DNA of 64,000 nt from Verrucomicrobiota bacterium (GCA_016713365.1 JADJPG010000011.1:48941-112940); one strand, 5' to 3'; positions 44,267 through 53,582 are shown, numbered from the stretch's first letter. Numbers and translations: made by a program. Notes: generated by a model from the letters alone, not told the origin.

Positions 44267-46315
44267 ATGTTCAAACTCGAATCGCCTTTCGCACCCGCTG
44301 GTGATCAGCCGGCGGCCATCGCCAAGCTGACGGCAGGTTTGCTGGGCGGCGCGAAGCATCAGACGCTGCTGGGCGTCACAGGTTCGGGCAAGACGTTCAC
44401 CATCGCGAACGTCGTGAAGAACGTGAACCGGCCCACGCTGGTCATCTCGCACAACAAAACGCTGGCCGCCCAGCTCTACGCGGAGTTCAAGGCGTTCTTC
44501 CCGCACAACGCGGTCGAGTACTTCGTCAGCTACTTCGATTACTACCAGCCCGAGGCATACATCCCGCGCACGGACACGTTTATCGAAAAGGATTCGAGCG
44601 TGAACGAGGCGATCGAACGGATGCGGCTCTCGACGATGAACGCGCTCTTCACGCGGCGCGACGTGCTGGTGGTGGCGAGCGTATCGTGCATCTACGGCAT
44701 CGTGAGCATGGAGGATTACAAGTCGATGGTGATCCATCTCGCCGTCGGCATGGAACTGACGCGGGAACAGTTTCTCCTGCGCCTCGTGGATCTCCAATAC
44801 AACCGGAACGACATCGAGTTCATGCGCGGCAATTTCCGGGTGCGCGGCGACACGGTGGAGGTCTGCCCGGCGTATCGCGAGGATGCGCTGCGGATTGAAT
44901 TCTTCGGCGAGCAGATCGATCGGCTGACGCGGTTTGATCCGTTGACGGGCGACAAGCTGGAGCAGCTCGACTCGGTGGCGATCTTCCCGGGGAAACAGTT
45001 CGTGACGCCCGCAGACAAGATGAAGCGTGCCATTCTTTCGATTCGCGAGGAACTGGGTCCGCGCATCGCGGAGTTCGAGAAGCATGGCAAGCTGCTCGAA
45101 GCGCAGCGCATCAAGATGCGCACGGAGTATGACCTGGAAATGATGGAGGAGATGGGCTTCTGCTCCGGCATCGAGAATTATTCGCGGCACATCAGCGCGC
45201 GTCCGCCGGGGTCGCGTCCGCACACGCTCATCGATTTCTTTCCGCCGGACTTCGTGCTGGTGCTGGACGAATCCCACGTCACGGTGCCGCAGATTGGCGG
45301 GATGTTTGCCGGCGACTTGTCGCGCAAGAAGGTTTTGGTCGAGCACGGGTTTCGGCTTCCGAGCGCGCTGGATAACCGGCCGCTGAACTTCCCGGAGTTC
45401 CAGGCGATGCAGAATCAGACGATCTACGTCAGCGCCACGCCGCAGCCGCAGGAGATGGAGTGGTCGAAGGGCCATGTCGCGGAGCTGGTGGTGCGTCCGA
45501 CCGGGCTGATTGATCCAGTGATTACGCTCAAGCCGTTGAAGGGGCAGATTGATGATTTGATCAACGAAGCGCGCATTCGGGTGGACAAGAAGGAGCGCGT
45601 GCTGGTGACGACCTTGACAAAGCGGACGGCGGAGGAGTTGACGGATTACTTGCGCGACGTGGGCATCAGCGTGCGTTACTTGCACAGCGAGATTGATGCA
45701 ATTGAGCGTGTGGAGATTCTTCGCGCGCTGCGCAAGGGCGAGTTTGATGTGCTAGTCGGGATCAACCTGTTGCGCGAAGGGCTCGATCTGCCGGAAGTTT
45801 CGCTGGTGGCGATTCTGGATGCGGACAAGGAAGGGTACCTGCGCTCGACGACGAGTTTGATCCAGACGGCAGGACGTGCGGCGCGGCATTTGAACGGTGA
45901 GGTGATCCTTTACGCGGATGTGAAGACGCAGAGCATTCAGCGGTTTCTCGCCATCTCGCAGCATCGGCGCGAACGGCAGATCGCCTACAACAAGGAACAC
46001 AACATTACGCCGCGAAGTGTTGTCCGGGCGGTGGAGGAGAGCTTGTCCACGCGCGAAGATCAGGCGGCGAAGGCGACGGCGGTTCTGAATGAGGCGGGCG
46101 GAAATCTGGACGTGACGGAGACGATTCGCGAGATCGAGGAGGAGATGTTGGCGGCGGCGAACAATCTGGAGTTCGAGAAGGCGGCGTTGCTGCGGGATCA
46201 GGTGCGTGAACTGAAGAAGATGTCGGGGGACGCCGGGCCGGCTGGAACAGGAGGAAGAGTTGAGCCGGTCAATTATGGTAAAGGCAAGGGCCGGAAGTTT
46301 CGTAAAGGCCGGTAA
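44267..46315 (+). CDS. uvrB: Excinuclease ABC subunit B
   Basis: A 682-residue UvrB, full length. It receives damaged DNA from UvrA, verifies the lesion and positions UvrC in nucleotide excision repair. Visible are the N-terminus FKLESPFAPAGDQPAAI, Walker A GVTGSGKT (36-43), the beta-hairpin that clamps DNA (VSYFDYYQPEAYIP), the DEAD-like DESHVTVPQIGGM, YVSATPQPQEMEW, TLTKRTAEELTDYL, and VGINLLREGLDLPEVSLVAI. A C-terminal UVR domain (about residues 620-660) interacts with UvrC. A very long antisense open frame under it is a codon-bias shadow. Confidence 0.97.
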   Translation: MFKLESPFAPAGDQPAAIAKLTAGLLGGAKHQTLLGVTGSGKTFTIANVVKNVNRPTLVISHNKTLAAQLYAEFKAFFPHNAVEYFVSYFDYYQPEAYIPRTDTFIEKDSSVNEAIERMRLSTMNALFTRRDVLVVASVSCIYGIVSMEDYKSMVIHLAVGMELTREQFLLRLVDLQYNRNDIEFMRGNFRVRGDTVEVCPAYREDALRIEFFGEQIDRLTRFDPLTGDKLEQLDSVAIFPGKQFVTPADKMKRAILSIREELGPRIAEFEKHGKLLEAQRIKMRTEYDLEMMEEMGFCSGIENYSRHISARPPGSRPHTLIDFFPPDFVLVLDESHVTVPQIGGMFAGDLSRKKVLVEHGFRLPSALDNRPLNFPEFQAMQNQTIYVSATPQPQEMEWSKGHVAELVVRPTGLIDPVITLKPLKGQIDDLINEARIRVDKKERVLVTTLTKRTAEELTDYLRDVGISVRYLHSEIDAIERVEILRALRKGEFDVLVGINLLREGLDLPEVSLVAILDADKEGYLRSTTSLIQTAGRAARHLNGEVILYADVKTQSIQRFLAISQHRRERQIAYNKEHNITPRSVVRAVEESLSTREDQAAKATAVLNEAGGNLDVTETIREIEEEMLAAANNLEFEKAALLRDQVRELKKMSGDAGPAGTGGRVEPVNYGKGKGRKFRKGR

Positions 46316-46499
46316 GCTTCGGTAAAGGGAGATTTACAAGGTTTCTTCATGCCTGGCGGGTAAGCCTCCGTCAGAGGAGGTGTCTGAATGCCGGCGCGAG
46401 AACGTCTGGAAAACAGTTGTAACCTCAGATTTAGGCCTGACGTCCTTCACTGTGTCGGTATCGACAGACAGAAAAACAATAAACGAAGAAAGGTTCGAT

Positions 46500-46763
46500 A
46501 TGTTGCGTGCATTGATTCTTGTAGTTGGATTGACCAGCGCCGTAGCCCTGACGGCTCGTGCTGAAGACGAGAAGGCGCCGGAAAAGCCGAAGCGTCCGCA
46601 GTTGACGGAAGAGCAGAAGGCTCTTCGCAAGGAGATCACCGGGAAGTACGACAAGGACAAGGACGGCAAGCTCTCGCCTGAAGAGCGCAAATCCATCAGC
46701 GCCGAGGACAAGGAGAAGATGCAGAAGGCCGGTATCGGCCAGCGTAAGAAGAAGGCGGAGTAA
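46500..46763 (+). CDS. Small secreted EF-hand protein
   Basis: An 87-residue protein with signal peptide MLRALILVVGLTSAVALTARA and an acidic/basic mature part. One canonical EF-hand loop is visible, DKDKDGKLSPEE (about residues 51-62), with oxygen ligands at positions 1, 3, 5 and 12, so calcium binding is likely. A good ribosome site (GAAAGG) lies just before the ATG at 46500, which supports this start over upstream in-frame codons. It stands alone between uvrB and a terminator. Small EF-hand proteins of this kind are common in Verrucomicrobia; the role is unknown. Confidence 0.85.
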   Translation: MLRALILVVGLTSAVALTARAEDEKAPEKPKRPQLTEEQKALRKEITGKYDKDKDGKLSPEERKSISAEDKEKMQKAGIGQRKKKAE

Positions 46764-46787
46764 GCCTTCCACTTGATTTGGTTTTTA

Positions 46788-46830
46788 CCCGCCACCGTAG
46801 CGTCCATGCACGGTGGCGGGTTTCATTTTT
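46788..46830 (+). terminator. Terminator after EF-hand gene
   Basis: A perfect 11-bp GC-rich stem (CCCGCCACCGT / ACGGTGGCGGG) with an 11-base loop, followed by TTTCATTTTT. It ends the EF-hand transcript and separates it from the convergent methyltransferase gene. Confidence 0.85.
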
Positions 46831-46847
46831 GGAGAGGAGAAGCGGGT

Positions 46848-47540
46848 TTAACGTCGACGGATGCGAAGGAAGTAGTTGGAGCCGATCAGGAACTCGAAAT
46901 CGGTCGGCACCAATTCGAAGATGAAGTGTTTCAGGTCTGGATCGGTTTGCAACGTGGCGAGGTGCCGGCTGCGTTGGGCTTCGAAGGTGACGATGGGATA
47001 GCAGCGCGCTTCATTGGCGGTGACGCGCATGATCTCAATCAGAGACGCTTTGTGGAAGGCGTAGTCGAAATGGTCGTCGTAGACGAACAGGAGGTAGGAG
47101 ACCAGGGTGACGTCGAATTCGCGATCGCGGAATGGCAGGTGCGGCAGGCTTCCGGCGACGTAGCGCTGGTCGCCGAGAGTGCGGTAGTCAGCGAGGAAGC
47201 TTTGATAGGCGCGCTGGCGGAGTTCACGCATTCCCTCGGGCGACTTGTAGAAATCCCATTTGTAGGTCTTGGCCAACGCGATGTTGCGAGTGACCGCCTC
47301 CAAGTCCGGTTCGCAGCGAGCCTGAATGGCCTCGGGCGACAGCTGGTAGATCTGGTCAAAGGCGGTGGTACGGATTCCGCGGGCGTTCGCTTCCGCGCAG
47401 AACGAACTGACTCCGGCTGCGACGTCCAGCACGCGCTGGTTTTGGAGAGCGCAGGCATCCAGACCAAAGTAGCGCGCGTATTCCTCGAAGGTGCGGCCGA
47501 GCAGGACGACCTTCTCGAGAACGAGACCTTGCCTGCTCAT
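46848..47540 (-). CDS. Class I SAM-dependent methyltransferase
   Basis: A 230-residue protein with the SAM-binding motif I VLDVAAGVSSFCAEA (about residues 37-51), an acidic end of strand 2 (TTAFDQIY), and motif III/IV region LPHLPFRDREFDVTLVSYLL. These define a Rossmann-type methyltransferase of the UbiE/Methyltransf_11 kind. The substrate cannot be told. The start lies 9 bases after the stop of the large uncharacterised gene upstream (47550-48977), so the two are co-transcribed and probably functionally linked. Confidence 0.85.
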   Translation of the reverse strand: MSRQGLVLEKVVLLGRTFEEYARYFGLDACALQNQRVLDVAAGVSSFCAEANARGIRTTAFDQIYQLSPEAIQARCEPDLEAVTRNIALAKTYKWDFYKSPEGMRELRQRAYQSFLADYRTLGDQRYVAGSLPHLPFRDREFDVTLVSYLLFVYDDHFDYAFHKASLIEIMRVTANEARCYPIVTFEAQRSRHLATLQTDPDLKHFIFELVPTDFEFLIGSNYFLRIRRR

Positions 47541-47549
47541 CGGTCTTGT

Positions 47550-48977
47550 CTATTCGGCGGGTTGATAGCCGAGGAGGCGGCGTTCCTTGATGATGGCCGC
47601 GACTTCGGGTGGAACCATTTCCTCCCAAGTCGGATCGCTGTTCTTGATCTTTGTCAGCGCATTGCGCGAGAGAATGGGCAGGCACCGTTCATCGATGTCC
47701 TTCAAGGCTTCGATGTGCCGATTCTCATAAAGGTAGGCGTAGAGATGGCTGAGGTGCGGTGCGACGCGCAAGTTGCCGGCGGTGATGATCGCGCCATTCT
47801 TGGTTTCCTGCATCGGGTAGATGTAGAGCTTCAGATCGTTTTTGAACATGCGCCCAAACGATTCGAGAATTCCGCCCTCCAGGTCGGTGTAATATTTCTC
47901 GTCGAAGATCTCCCGCAGCGTGGGCACACCCATGACGATACCGATCTTCTTCTTGGTATAGCGGAACAAGTACGACGCAAGACGGTGGAACTCGGCATAG
48001 TTCGAAACCAGCACCGTCCGGCCGAGTGTGCTCAGGATGTCGACGCGATCAAGAAAGTCGCGGTGATCGATCTCTCCGCCGTCTGCGAGGTTCTTCAATG
48101 TCATCTCCATCAGCACGAGCGTCTCTTCGCCTTCGACGCCGGGTTCCTGGACGAACTGCGCCTGGGCGGTTTGCAGCATGTCGATGGTGACCTTGGTGAC
48201 CGGGCGAAAGCTGCCGCGCTCCACGAGAATCGGTTTCTTGTAGAGCATCTCCGCGGCGTTTACCACTTCACCATCCGCCGTGAACATCGCGGCGCGGGTG
48301 AGTCCGCGTTGGACGAGTTGAAGGCTCATCAGGCGGTTGTCGACTCCAACGTAGGCAGCTCCGGAGAATTTGATCATGTCCACCTCGATGCGCTCGGGCG
48401 TGAGCGAGTCGAGCAAGGACTGAATGAATGTCTCCGGGTCGCGGGTATGGTAAATCGCTCCGTAGAGCAGATTCACTCCGATGATGCCGAGCGCTTCCTG
48501 TTGAGGGAGATTCTCCTTGTCCAACATGCGGACGTGCAGCAGGACTTCCGAGGGCTCGGCGCCCGGTTCTGCCTGAAAACGCACTCCAATCCACCCGTGG
48601 CATTCGTCGCGATGGATGAATCCCTGCGCGGCGACGGTTTCGGCGAACGCGAAGAATCGTGTGTTGGCGCCGCGTTGTTCCCTCAAGCGTTCGAGCAGCA
48701 ATCCGTACTCATGATCGAGCATGGTCATGAGGCGCTGGCGGCCCACGTAGCGCTCGCATTTGCCATAGATGGCGTCGCTCACCTGCATGTCGTAGGCGGA
48801 GATTGTCTTGGCGATGGTTCCGGAGGCGCCGCCGACCCGGAAGAACCAGCGCGCGACTTCCTGACCGGCGCCGATCTCGGCAAAGGTTCCGTAGACGGCC
48901 TTGTCGAGATTGACTCGGAGAGCTTTCTGGTGGGTTCCGATGCTTTCGGGAGCAGCGCCGACGCCTTCTGTCTTCAT
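47550..48977 (-). CDS. Large conserved protein of unknown function (475 aa)
   Basis: A soluble ~475-residue protein with no signal peptide or membrane segment. It belongs to a highly conserved bacterial family that I recall only under unreliable database names (for example TonB-dependent receptor, which does not fit a protein with no barrel or plug). Conserved-looking blocks are YGTFAEIGAGQEVARWFFR near residue 30, GTIAKTISAYDMQVSDAIYG near 54, RDECHGWIGVRFQ near 123, LGIIGVNLLYGAIYH near 160, ILVERGSFRPVTKVTIDML near 255, and KKKIGIVMGVPTLREIFDEK near 345. No catalytic motif I can name stands out. The start is ATG 48977, preceded in frame by GTG. It is in an operon with the methyltransferase downstream. 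Confidence 0.85.
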   Translation of the reverse strand: MKTEGVGAAPESIGTHQKALRVNLDKAVYGTFAEIGAGQEVARWFFRVGGASGTIAKTISAYDMQVSDAIYGKCERYVGRQRLMTMLDHEYGLLLERLREQRGANTRFFAFAETVAAQGFIHRDECHGWIGVRFQAEPGAEPSEVLLHVRMLDKENLPQQEALGIIGVNLLYGAIYHTRDPETFIQSLLDSLTPERIEVDMIKFSGAAYVGVDNRLMSLQLVQRGLTRAAMFTADGEVVNAAEMLYKKPILVERGSFRPVTKVTIDMLQTAQAQFVQEPGVEGEETLVLMEMTLKNLADGGEIDHRDFLDRVDILSTLGRTVLVSNYAEFHRLASYLFRYTKKKIGIVMGVPTLREIFDEKYYTDLEGGILESFGRMFKNDLKLYIYPMQETKNGAIITAGNLRVAPHLSHLYAYLYENRHIEALKDIDERCLPILSRNALTKIKNSDPTWEEMVPPEVAAIIKERRLLGYQPAE

Positions 48978-49438
48978 CACGACGCGAGTATGTGGACGCG
49001 CCGGGATGTCGACTAGTGGAAAAGATTCATGAACCGGACTCGAACGTCACGTCTCGCTCAGCTTGCGCGAAACTCGCGACGGATTCCGTTCCAGTGCCAG
49101 CGCGAGTGCGACGGGTGGAGAAGGAGGCACAGGGCGTGCAGCAACACACGCCCCAGCCGGAAAGAAGCCAGTGTGCTCATTTGGCCTCGGTGGCGATTAC
49201 GCCACGGTTCAGTTGTAGGTGGGAAGCAGGCGGGTAAGGCAGATTGTCCTGCACGGGATGCCCTTGAAGCATCACCGGCCACGCGAAGAATAACAGCCGG
49301 CTGTCGCGAGTGTCCCTCGGGAGCCGGACCGTTGCTGTTGTTTTGTTCTTCTTCATGTGACCTGCAGTTTGCCTTCACCAAGCAAAGAAGAAACGCGGGG
49401 ACGGTTATTACAGAAATTTTGCGAGGGCTCGAAGAAGT
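48978..49438. other. Gap between uncharacterised gene and sigma-factor 3' end, no gene seen
   Basis: About 460 bases with no convincing gene. Short open frames exist on both strands, but none has a recognisable motif, signal peptide or ribosome site. It must contain the promoter of the 47550-48977 operon (minus strand) at its left end. I see no repeat, strong hairpin or RNA gene. Confidence 0.5.
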
Positions 49439-50206
49439 CTACTCTTCGAGCACGGAGAAGAAGCGGCGGAGCTCGTCTTCAATCTCGGCGGGATCCGCCA
49501 CGGTGCGGACGACTTCTTCGTAGACGAGCTTCTTGTAGCGTTCGCGCAGGCGGTGAACGGTGACGGCGACGGCGTTCGCGGTCATGTTCACCTTGGTCGC
49601 GGCGTTGTTGTAGTCGCCGGATTCCGCATCTTCGATCACGAATTGTTTCAGCTGATCGAAGAGCTCCAGCTTACCCGCGGCTTTCTGTTCCTCGCGCAAC
49701 CGGGCCAGCGCCTGCTCGAAGAGGGTGAGAAACCAGTTCTTCTCGAAGATCTTCTCCGGCGACAGGGACGACGCGGGCTCGAGCTTGAAACGATTCTCGG
49801 CGTCGGTGTCGTCAAGGGAGATCAACGCCTGGCCACCGCCACGTTTTGCGGCGCGTTCGTAGTCGCGCTGGTTGGAGACAAAATGATTCAACGCGGCGAG
49901 CAGGAAGGAACGGAACTTGCCGCGCTTGCGGTCCACGGCACCGAGGTAATTCTCCTTCAGCAGACGATAGAAGAATTCCTGGTTGAGATCCTGGGCCTTG
50001 TGGGGATCGAAACCTTTCCGGCGCAGGTAGGAGTAGAGCGGATACCAGTAGGTCAGGCAGAGCTTCTCCAACGCTGCCTCGGCTTCAACGGAGCCACCGC
50101 GCTGGGCGGCCATGACATCCGTCCAAGAGGTCGGGGCGAACTGCGCGCCGTAGCCCGTGACGGGACCTGAGCCCGGCGTGAAATTGTTATCTGGTTCCGG
50201 AGTCAT
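49439..50206 (-). CDS. ECF-type RNA polymerase sigma factor
   Basis: A 255-residue sigma-70 family factor of the long ECF type found in Planctomycetes and Verrucomicrobia. Region 2 is seen in LCLTYWYPLYSYLRRKGF and HKAQDLNQEFFYRLLKENYL, where the DLNQEFF block corresponds to the DLTQEFF motif common in this group. Region 4 is NNAATKVNMTANAVAVTVHRLRERYKKL, a helix-turn-helix for the -35 element. A 40-residue linker and a C-terminal acidic tail follow. No anti-sigma gene is adjacent; the neighbouring divergent gene encodes a membrane protein. Control by a protein kinase or by the C-terminal extension is known for some relatives but not shown here. Confidence 0.88.
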   Translation of the reverse strand: MTPEPDNNFTPGSGPVTGYGAQFAPTSWTDVMAAQRGGSVEAEAALEKLCLTYWYPLYSYLRRKGFDPHKAQDLNQEFFYRLLKENYLGAVDRKRGKFRSFLLAALNHFVSNQRDYERAAKRGGGQALISLDDTDAENRFKLEPASSLSPEKIFEKNWFLTLFEQALARLREEQKAAGKLELFDQLKQFVIEDAESGDYNNAATKVNMTANAVAVTVHRLRERYKKLVYEEVVRTVADPAEIEDELRRFFSVLEE

Positions 50207-50454
50207 CGTCTCTGATTGTTGTTACAGCGGGCACAGGGAGCTCTCATGGGAAAGGACCAACGTCTGGAGCATTCGTCCGCTCATGGGCATTGAACGGACT
50301 GGGGGGCCGGATGGCTAGAAGATTTTCCGTCGATTCCCGAGGTTCGATGCGCCGTGGACTAGCGGGTTTACCCAGCGCCTGGTCGGTAGCGCCCGAGACT
50401 CACCCAAGGTTTGGGCTCATGATTCCAACGAAAACGTCCGACCTAGAATCTCGT

Positions 50455-51159
50455 ATGAGATCATACTTGTTCTATCGCTTTCTCCTTTGCCTCTCGCTGG
50501 GGATCTTCGTTTCGACGGCTGCCATCGATGGCCTGAACGCCGCGGAAATCAAGAAGGGCGACATTCGCAGCTTTGAAACGCTCTCGTTGCATGACGAGAC
50601 TTACACCAACGCCGTGGTGGAAGGCGTCAGCACCAACATCGTTTTCATCCGGCACACGCGCGGCATTGCCATGGTGAAGATTAAGGATCTTACCCTCGAA
50701 GAAGCCAAGACGCTGGGAGTCGAGGCGATGCTTCCCGCGTCGGCCGTTCCGAAGCCGGACTCTTCAAAACGGCTCAACGAGGAATGGCAGAAGGTCATGG
50801 AACTGATGACCGGTTTCGTGGGCGCCGGGCTGGGGCTGGCCGTTCTGATCGCGATGCCGGTCTTCTGGATTCTCTGGTGTTATTGCCTCAAACGCATGTG
50901 TCGGAAGGCCGGCACCGAATCCGGCGTTCTCATCTGGCTCCCGGTCCTTCAATTGTTCCCGCTGCACCAGGCCGCGCACATCTCCGGCTTTCTGGTGCTG
51001 CTCTATTTCGTCCCGTTCATTGGCGGAATCGTCTTTATCTACTGGGCGCTGAAAATGTGCGAAGCCGTCGGGAAAACGAAATGGCTCGCGCTGCCGTTGC
51101 TGCTGCCGGGCTTCAATCTCCTGACCGTCGCCTATCTGGCGTTCTCCAAGGAAGATTGA
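50455..51159 (+). CDS. Membrane protein of unknown function with signal peptide
   Basis: A ~234-residue protein from ATG 50455 (MRSYLFYRFLLCLSLGIFVS), which gives a clear signal peptide ending near LNAAEI; longer in-frame starts exist from 50290. After a short beta-rich soluble region (SFETLSLHDETYTNAVVEGV and HTRGIAMVKIKDLTLEEAKT) come three to four hydrophobic segments (GAGLGLAVLIAMPVFWILWC, FLVLLYFVPFIGGIVFIYWA, PLLLPGFNLLTVAYLAF). The C-terminal part resembles small DUF5684-like membrane proteins in which one K-W-L-A motif (GKTKWLALPLLL) is conserved, but I cannot name the family with confidence. It lies 248 bases from the divergent sigma-factor gene and 64 bases before the DUF192 lipoprotein gene. 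Confidence 0.75.
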   Translation: MRSYLFYRFLLCLSLGIFVSTAAIDGLNAAEIKKGDIRSFETLSLHDETYTNAVVEGVSTNIVFIRHTRGIAMVKIKDLTLEEAKTLGVEAMLPASAVPKPDSSKRLNEEWQKVMELMTGFVGAGLGLAVLIAMPVFWILWCYCLKRMCRKAGTESGVLIWLPVLQLFPLHQAAHISGFLVLLYFVPFIGGIVFIYWALKMCEAVGKTKWLALPLLLPGFNLLTVAYLAFSKED

Positions 51160-51223
51160 GTTGTGGAGAATTGTGGCGGAAGTATTGGTTGAAAATCGGT
51201 TACACCTCTTTCAGCCTGTATCC

Positions 51224-51787
51224 ATGATTGCCCGTTCCCGCATCGCGAGTCTCATCGTTCTTCTGGTTGCCGTTGGCTGCCAGAAACAAGCCGTCTCCGA
51301 GCCGGCGGCGCCTTCCAAATCCGCGCCTGCGGCTTCCACCAACGTCGCACTTCCCTCCATCCCTGGCTGGCCGCCCGTCAAGGCTCAGCCGAAGCTGCAG
51401 ACGATGAAGTTGTATGTCGGCCCGGAAGTGGTGAGCGCTGAATTGGCGATGAATCAGATTCAGATCGCGACGGGAATGATGTTTCGCACCGAGATGGCGG
51501 AGAACGAAGGCATGCTCTTCGTGTTCTCGAAGCCGCATCGCACTTCCTTCTACATGAAGAACACGAAGCTGCCGCTCAACGTGGCCTACATCGACAGCGA
51601 AGGAACAATTCTCGAACTCCACGAGCTGAAGCCGCTCGAGGAAACGCCGGTGGAAGCAAAGAGCGATCGTGTGCAGTTCGTACTGGAGATGAACAAAGGC
51701 TGGTTCGCCCGGCACAATGTCGCGGTGGGCTCCATCATCACCTGCGAAACCGGCAAGCTGAAGGACGCGTTCCGGTTCGGCCCGTAA
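51224..51787 (+). CDS. DUF192 lipoprotein
   Basis: A 187-residue envelope protein. The N-terminus (MIARSRIASLIVLLVAVGC) has a lipobox VAVGC with Cys at residue 19. A Ser/Ala/Pro linker precedes the DUF192 domain (about 65-185): TGMMFRTEMAENEGMLFVF, SFYMKNTKLPLNVAYID, and VLEMNKGWFARHNVAVG. These are hallmark blocks of the family. DUF192 proteins are small beta-barrels of unknown function, often exported. Start 51224 is chosen because it places the signal at the N-terminus. Confidence 0.9.
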   Translation: MIARSRIASLIVLLVAVGCQKQAVSEPAAPSKSAPAASTNVALPSIPGWPPVKAQPKLQTMKLYVGPEVVSAELAMNQIQIATGMMFRTEMAENEGMLFVFSKPHRTSFYMKNTKLPLNVAYIDSEGTILELHELKPLEETPVEAKSDRVQFVLEMNKGWFARHNVAVGSIITCETGKLKDAFRFGP

Positions 51788-51873
51788 CTCCGGCCTGCGA
51801 CGGACGGCCCCATCCTGACGTCGCTCCCAGAAATTCCGCGTGCGTTCAACCGCGCGCCCGTTATTTTCCTCCC

Positions 51874-53160
51874 ATGATTTCTCGTGCCCGATCTGAACAG
51901 CTCTTTGCGGAAGCGCTGAAGTACATTCCCGGTGGTGTGAACTCTCCCGTTCGCGCCTTTCGCGCGGTGGGTGGCCAGCCGTTCTTCGTCAATCGCGCCA
52001 AGGGTGCGCACGTGTGGGATGTCGATGGCAACGAGCTGATCGATTACGTAGGCACGTGGGGGCCGGCGATTCTTGGTCACGCGCATCCGAAGATTATCAA
52101 GGCCGTTCAACAAGCGGCGGAGCAGGGGACCAGCTTTGGCATTCCGAACCCGCACGAGGTAACGATGGCCAAGCTCATCTGCGAGCTGGTGCCGAATGTC
52201 GAGAAGGTGCGAATGACGAACTCCGGCACGGAAGCGTGCATGTCCGCCATTCGGCTCGCACGCGGATTTACGAAGCGCGACAAGATCATCAAGTTCGACG
52301 GCTGCTACCATGGCCACGCCGATTCGTTGTTGGTGAAGGCGGGCTCCGGTGCGCTGACGTTCGGCCATCCGGACAGCGCAGGAGTGCCGGCGTCGTTCAC
52401 CCAGCACACCATCGTGGTTCCCTACAACGATCCTGAGGCGTTGCGCGCGGCGTTTGCAGCGAACAGCGGACAGGTGGCGGGCGTAATCATTGAGCCAGTC
52501 GCCGGTAACGCAGGCTTGTATGTGCCGAAGCCGGGCTACTTGGAATTCCTTCGCGAGATCACGGCGGCGAACGGTGCGTTGCTGATTTTCGACGAAGTGA
52601 TGACGGGGTTCCGGCTCGCGGCCGGCGGCGCGCAGCAGCGCTTCGGCATCAAGCCGGACCTTAGTTGCTTCGGTAAAATCATCGGTGGCGGGCTGCCGGT
52701 CGGAGCGTTTGGTGGACGCGCGGACATCATGGATTACCTCGCGCCACTCGGCCCCGTGTATCAGGCGGGCACGCTCAGTGGTAATCCCGTGGCCATGGCG
52801 GCGGGCATCGCGGCCCTGGAAGAATTGAAAGCAACCAACGCCTTCGACCTCTTGGAAAAGCTTGGCGCGCAATTGGAGTCGGGACTGCGCGACGCGGCCA
52901 AGTCGGCTAGTGTTCCGGTGACGTTCAATCGCTGCGGTTCGATGTTCTGCGGCTATTTCACCGACCAACCGGTGCACAACCTGGCCGACGCAATGAAGAG
53001 CGATCGCGAGCGGTTCAAGAAATACTTCCACGGGATGCTGGACGCTGGCGTGTATCTCGCGCCGTCGCAGTTCGAGGCGGGATTCATTTCGGCGGCGCAC
53101 TCGACGGAGGATATTGATCGCACCGTGGCTGCTGCGGCGAAGGTGATGAAGTCCCTTTGA
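51874..53160 (+). CDS. hemL: Glutamate-1-semialdehyde 2,1-aminomutase
   Basis: A 428-residue PLP enzyme that converts glutamate-1-semialdehyde to 5-aminolevulinate, the step after HemA. Conserved segments are YIPGGVNSPVRAFRAVGG at the N-terminus, MTNSGTEACMSAIRLARG, KFDGCYHGHADSLLVKAGSG, LIFDEVMTGFRLAAGG, and the PLP lysine K268 in CFGKIIGGGLPVGAFGG. It is full length. It is separated from the rest of the hem genes (7-11 kb) by 40 kb. It is followed 11 bases later by ruvX and probably co-transcribed with it. Confidence 0.97.
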   Translation: MISRARSEQLFAEALKYIPGGVNSPVRAFRAVGGQPFFVNRAKGAHVWDVDGNELIDYVGTWGPAILGHAHPKIIKAVQQAAEQGTSFGIPNPHEVTMAKLICELVPNVEKVRMTNSGTEACMSAIRLARGFTKRDKIIKFDGCYHGHADSLLVKAGSGALTFGHPDSAGVPASFTQHTIVVPYNDPEALRAAFAANSGQVAGVIIEPVAGNAGLYVPKPGYLEFLREITAANGALLIFDEVMTGFRLAAGGAQQRFGIKPDLSCFGKIIGGGLPVGAFGGRADIMDYLAPLGPVYQAGTLSGNPVAMAAGIAALEELKATNAFDLLEKLGAQLESGLRDAAKSASVPVTFNRCGSMFCGYFTDQPVHNLADAMKSDRERFKKYFHGMLDAGVYLAPSQFEAGFISAAHSTEDIDRTVAAAAKVMKSL

Positions 53161-53171
53161 ACATTTGACGT

Positions 53172-53582
53172 ATGCGCTATCTCGCTCTCGATCACGGCAC
53201 CAAACGCATCGGCGTGGCGGTCAGCGATGAGCTGAAGATGATCGCGCAACCGCTGGAGTACATCCCGACCGAGCCGTTTGATGCCTTTCTCTCCCGACTC
53301 AAACATCTCCTCGTGGAGAAAGAAGTCGAGCGCGTCTTCATCGGCATGCCGCGGAACATGGACGGGAGCTACGGTCCGGCGGCGGAGAAAGTGCGCGAGT
53401 TCATTGCCGTTCTGAAAACCGAGATTGGCGTGCCGATTCAAACGCTTGATGAACGCCTGACCTCGGCGCAGGCAAACCGCGTGTTGCTGCAAGGCAATGT
53501 CCGCCGGGCTGATCGCAAGGAGAAGGTCGACGCCATGGCGGCGGCGATTCTGTTGCAGAGCTTTCTGGATAACGCGCCGTGA
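53172..53582 (+). CDS. ruvX: RuvX/YqgF family nuclease (Holliday-junction resolvase-like / pre-16S rRNA nuclease)
   Basis: A 136-residue RNase H-fold protein. Motif I LALDHGTKRIGVAVSD gives the first catalytic Asp, the glutamate-bearing strand is VERVFIGMPRNMDGS, and the C-terminal Asp is in RKEKVDAMAAAILLQ. DERLTSAQA is a further family block. YqgF trims pre-16S rRNA in E. coli; a role in junction resolution was also proposed for homologues. The stop codon overlaps the left arm of micro-repeat R3, and truA follows 74 bases later. Confidence 0.93.
   Translation: MRYLALDHGTKRIGVAVSDELKMIAQPLEYIPTEPFDAFLSRLKHLLVEKEVERVFIGMPRNMDGSYGPAAEKVREFIAVLKTEIGVPIQTLDERLTSAQANRVLLQGNVRRADRKEKVDAMAAAILLQSFLDNAP

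Noticed and set aside
43148..45685. Antisense open frame of 845 codons
   Set aside because: It covers parts of the PHP gene and uvrB on the opposite strand with no recognisable domain; both sense genes are certain.
46773..49016. Plus-strand open frame of 747 codons
   Set aside because: It runs opposite the methyltransferase and the conserved 475-aa gene; its composition (many Asp, Val, Gly, Glu) is that of a codon shadow.
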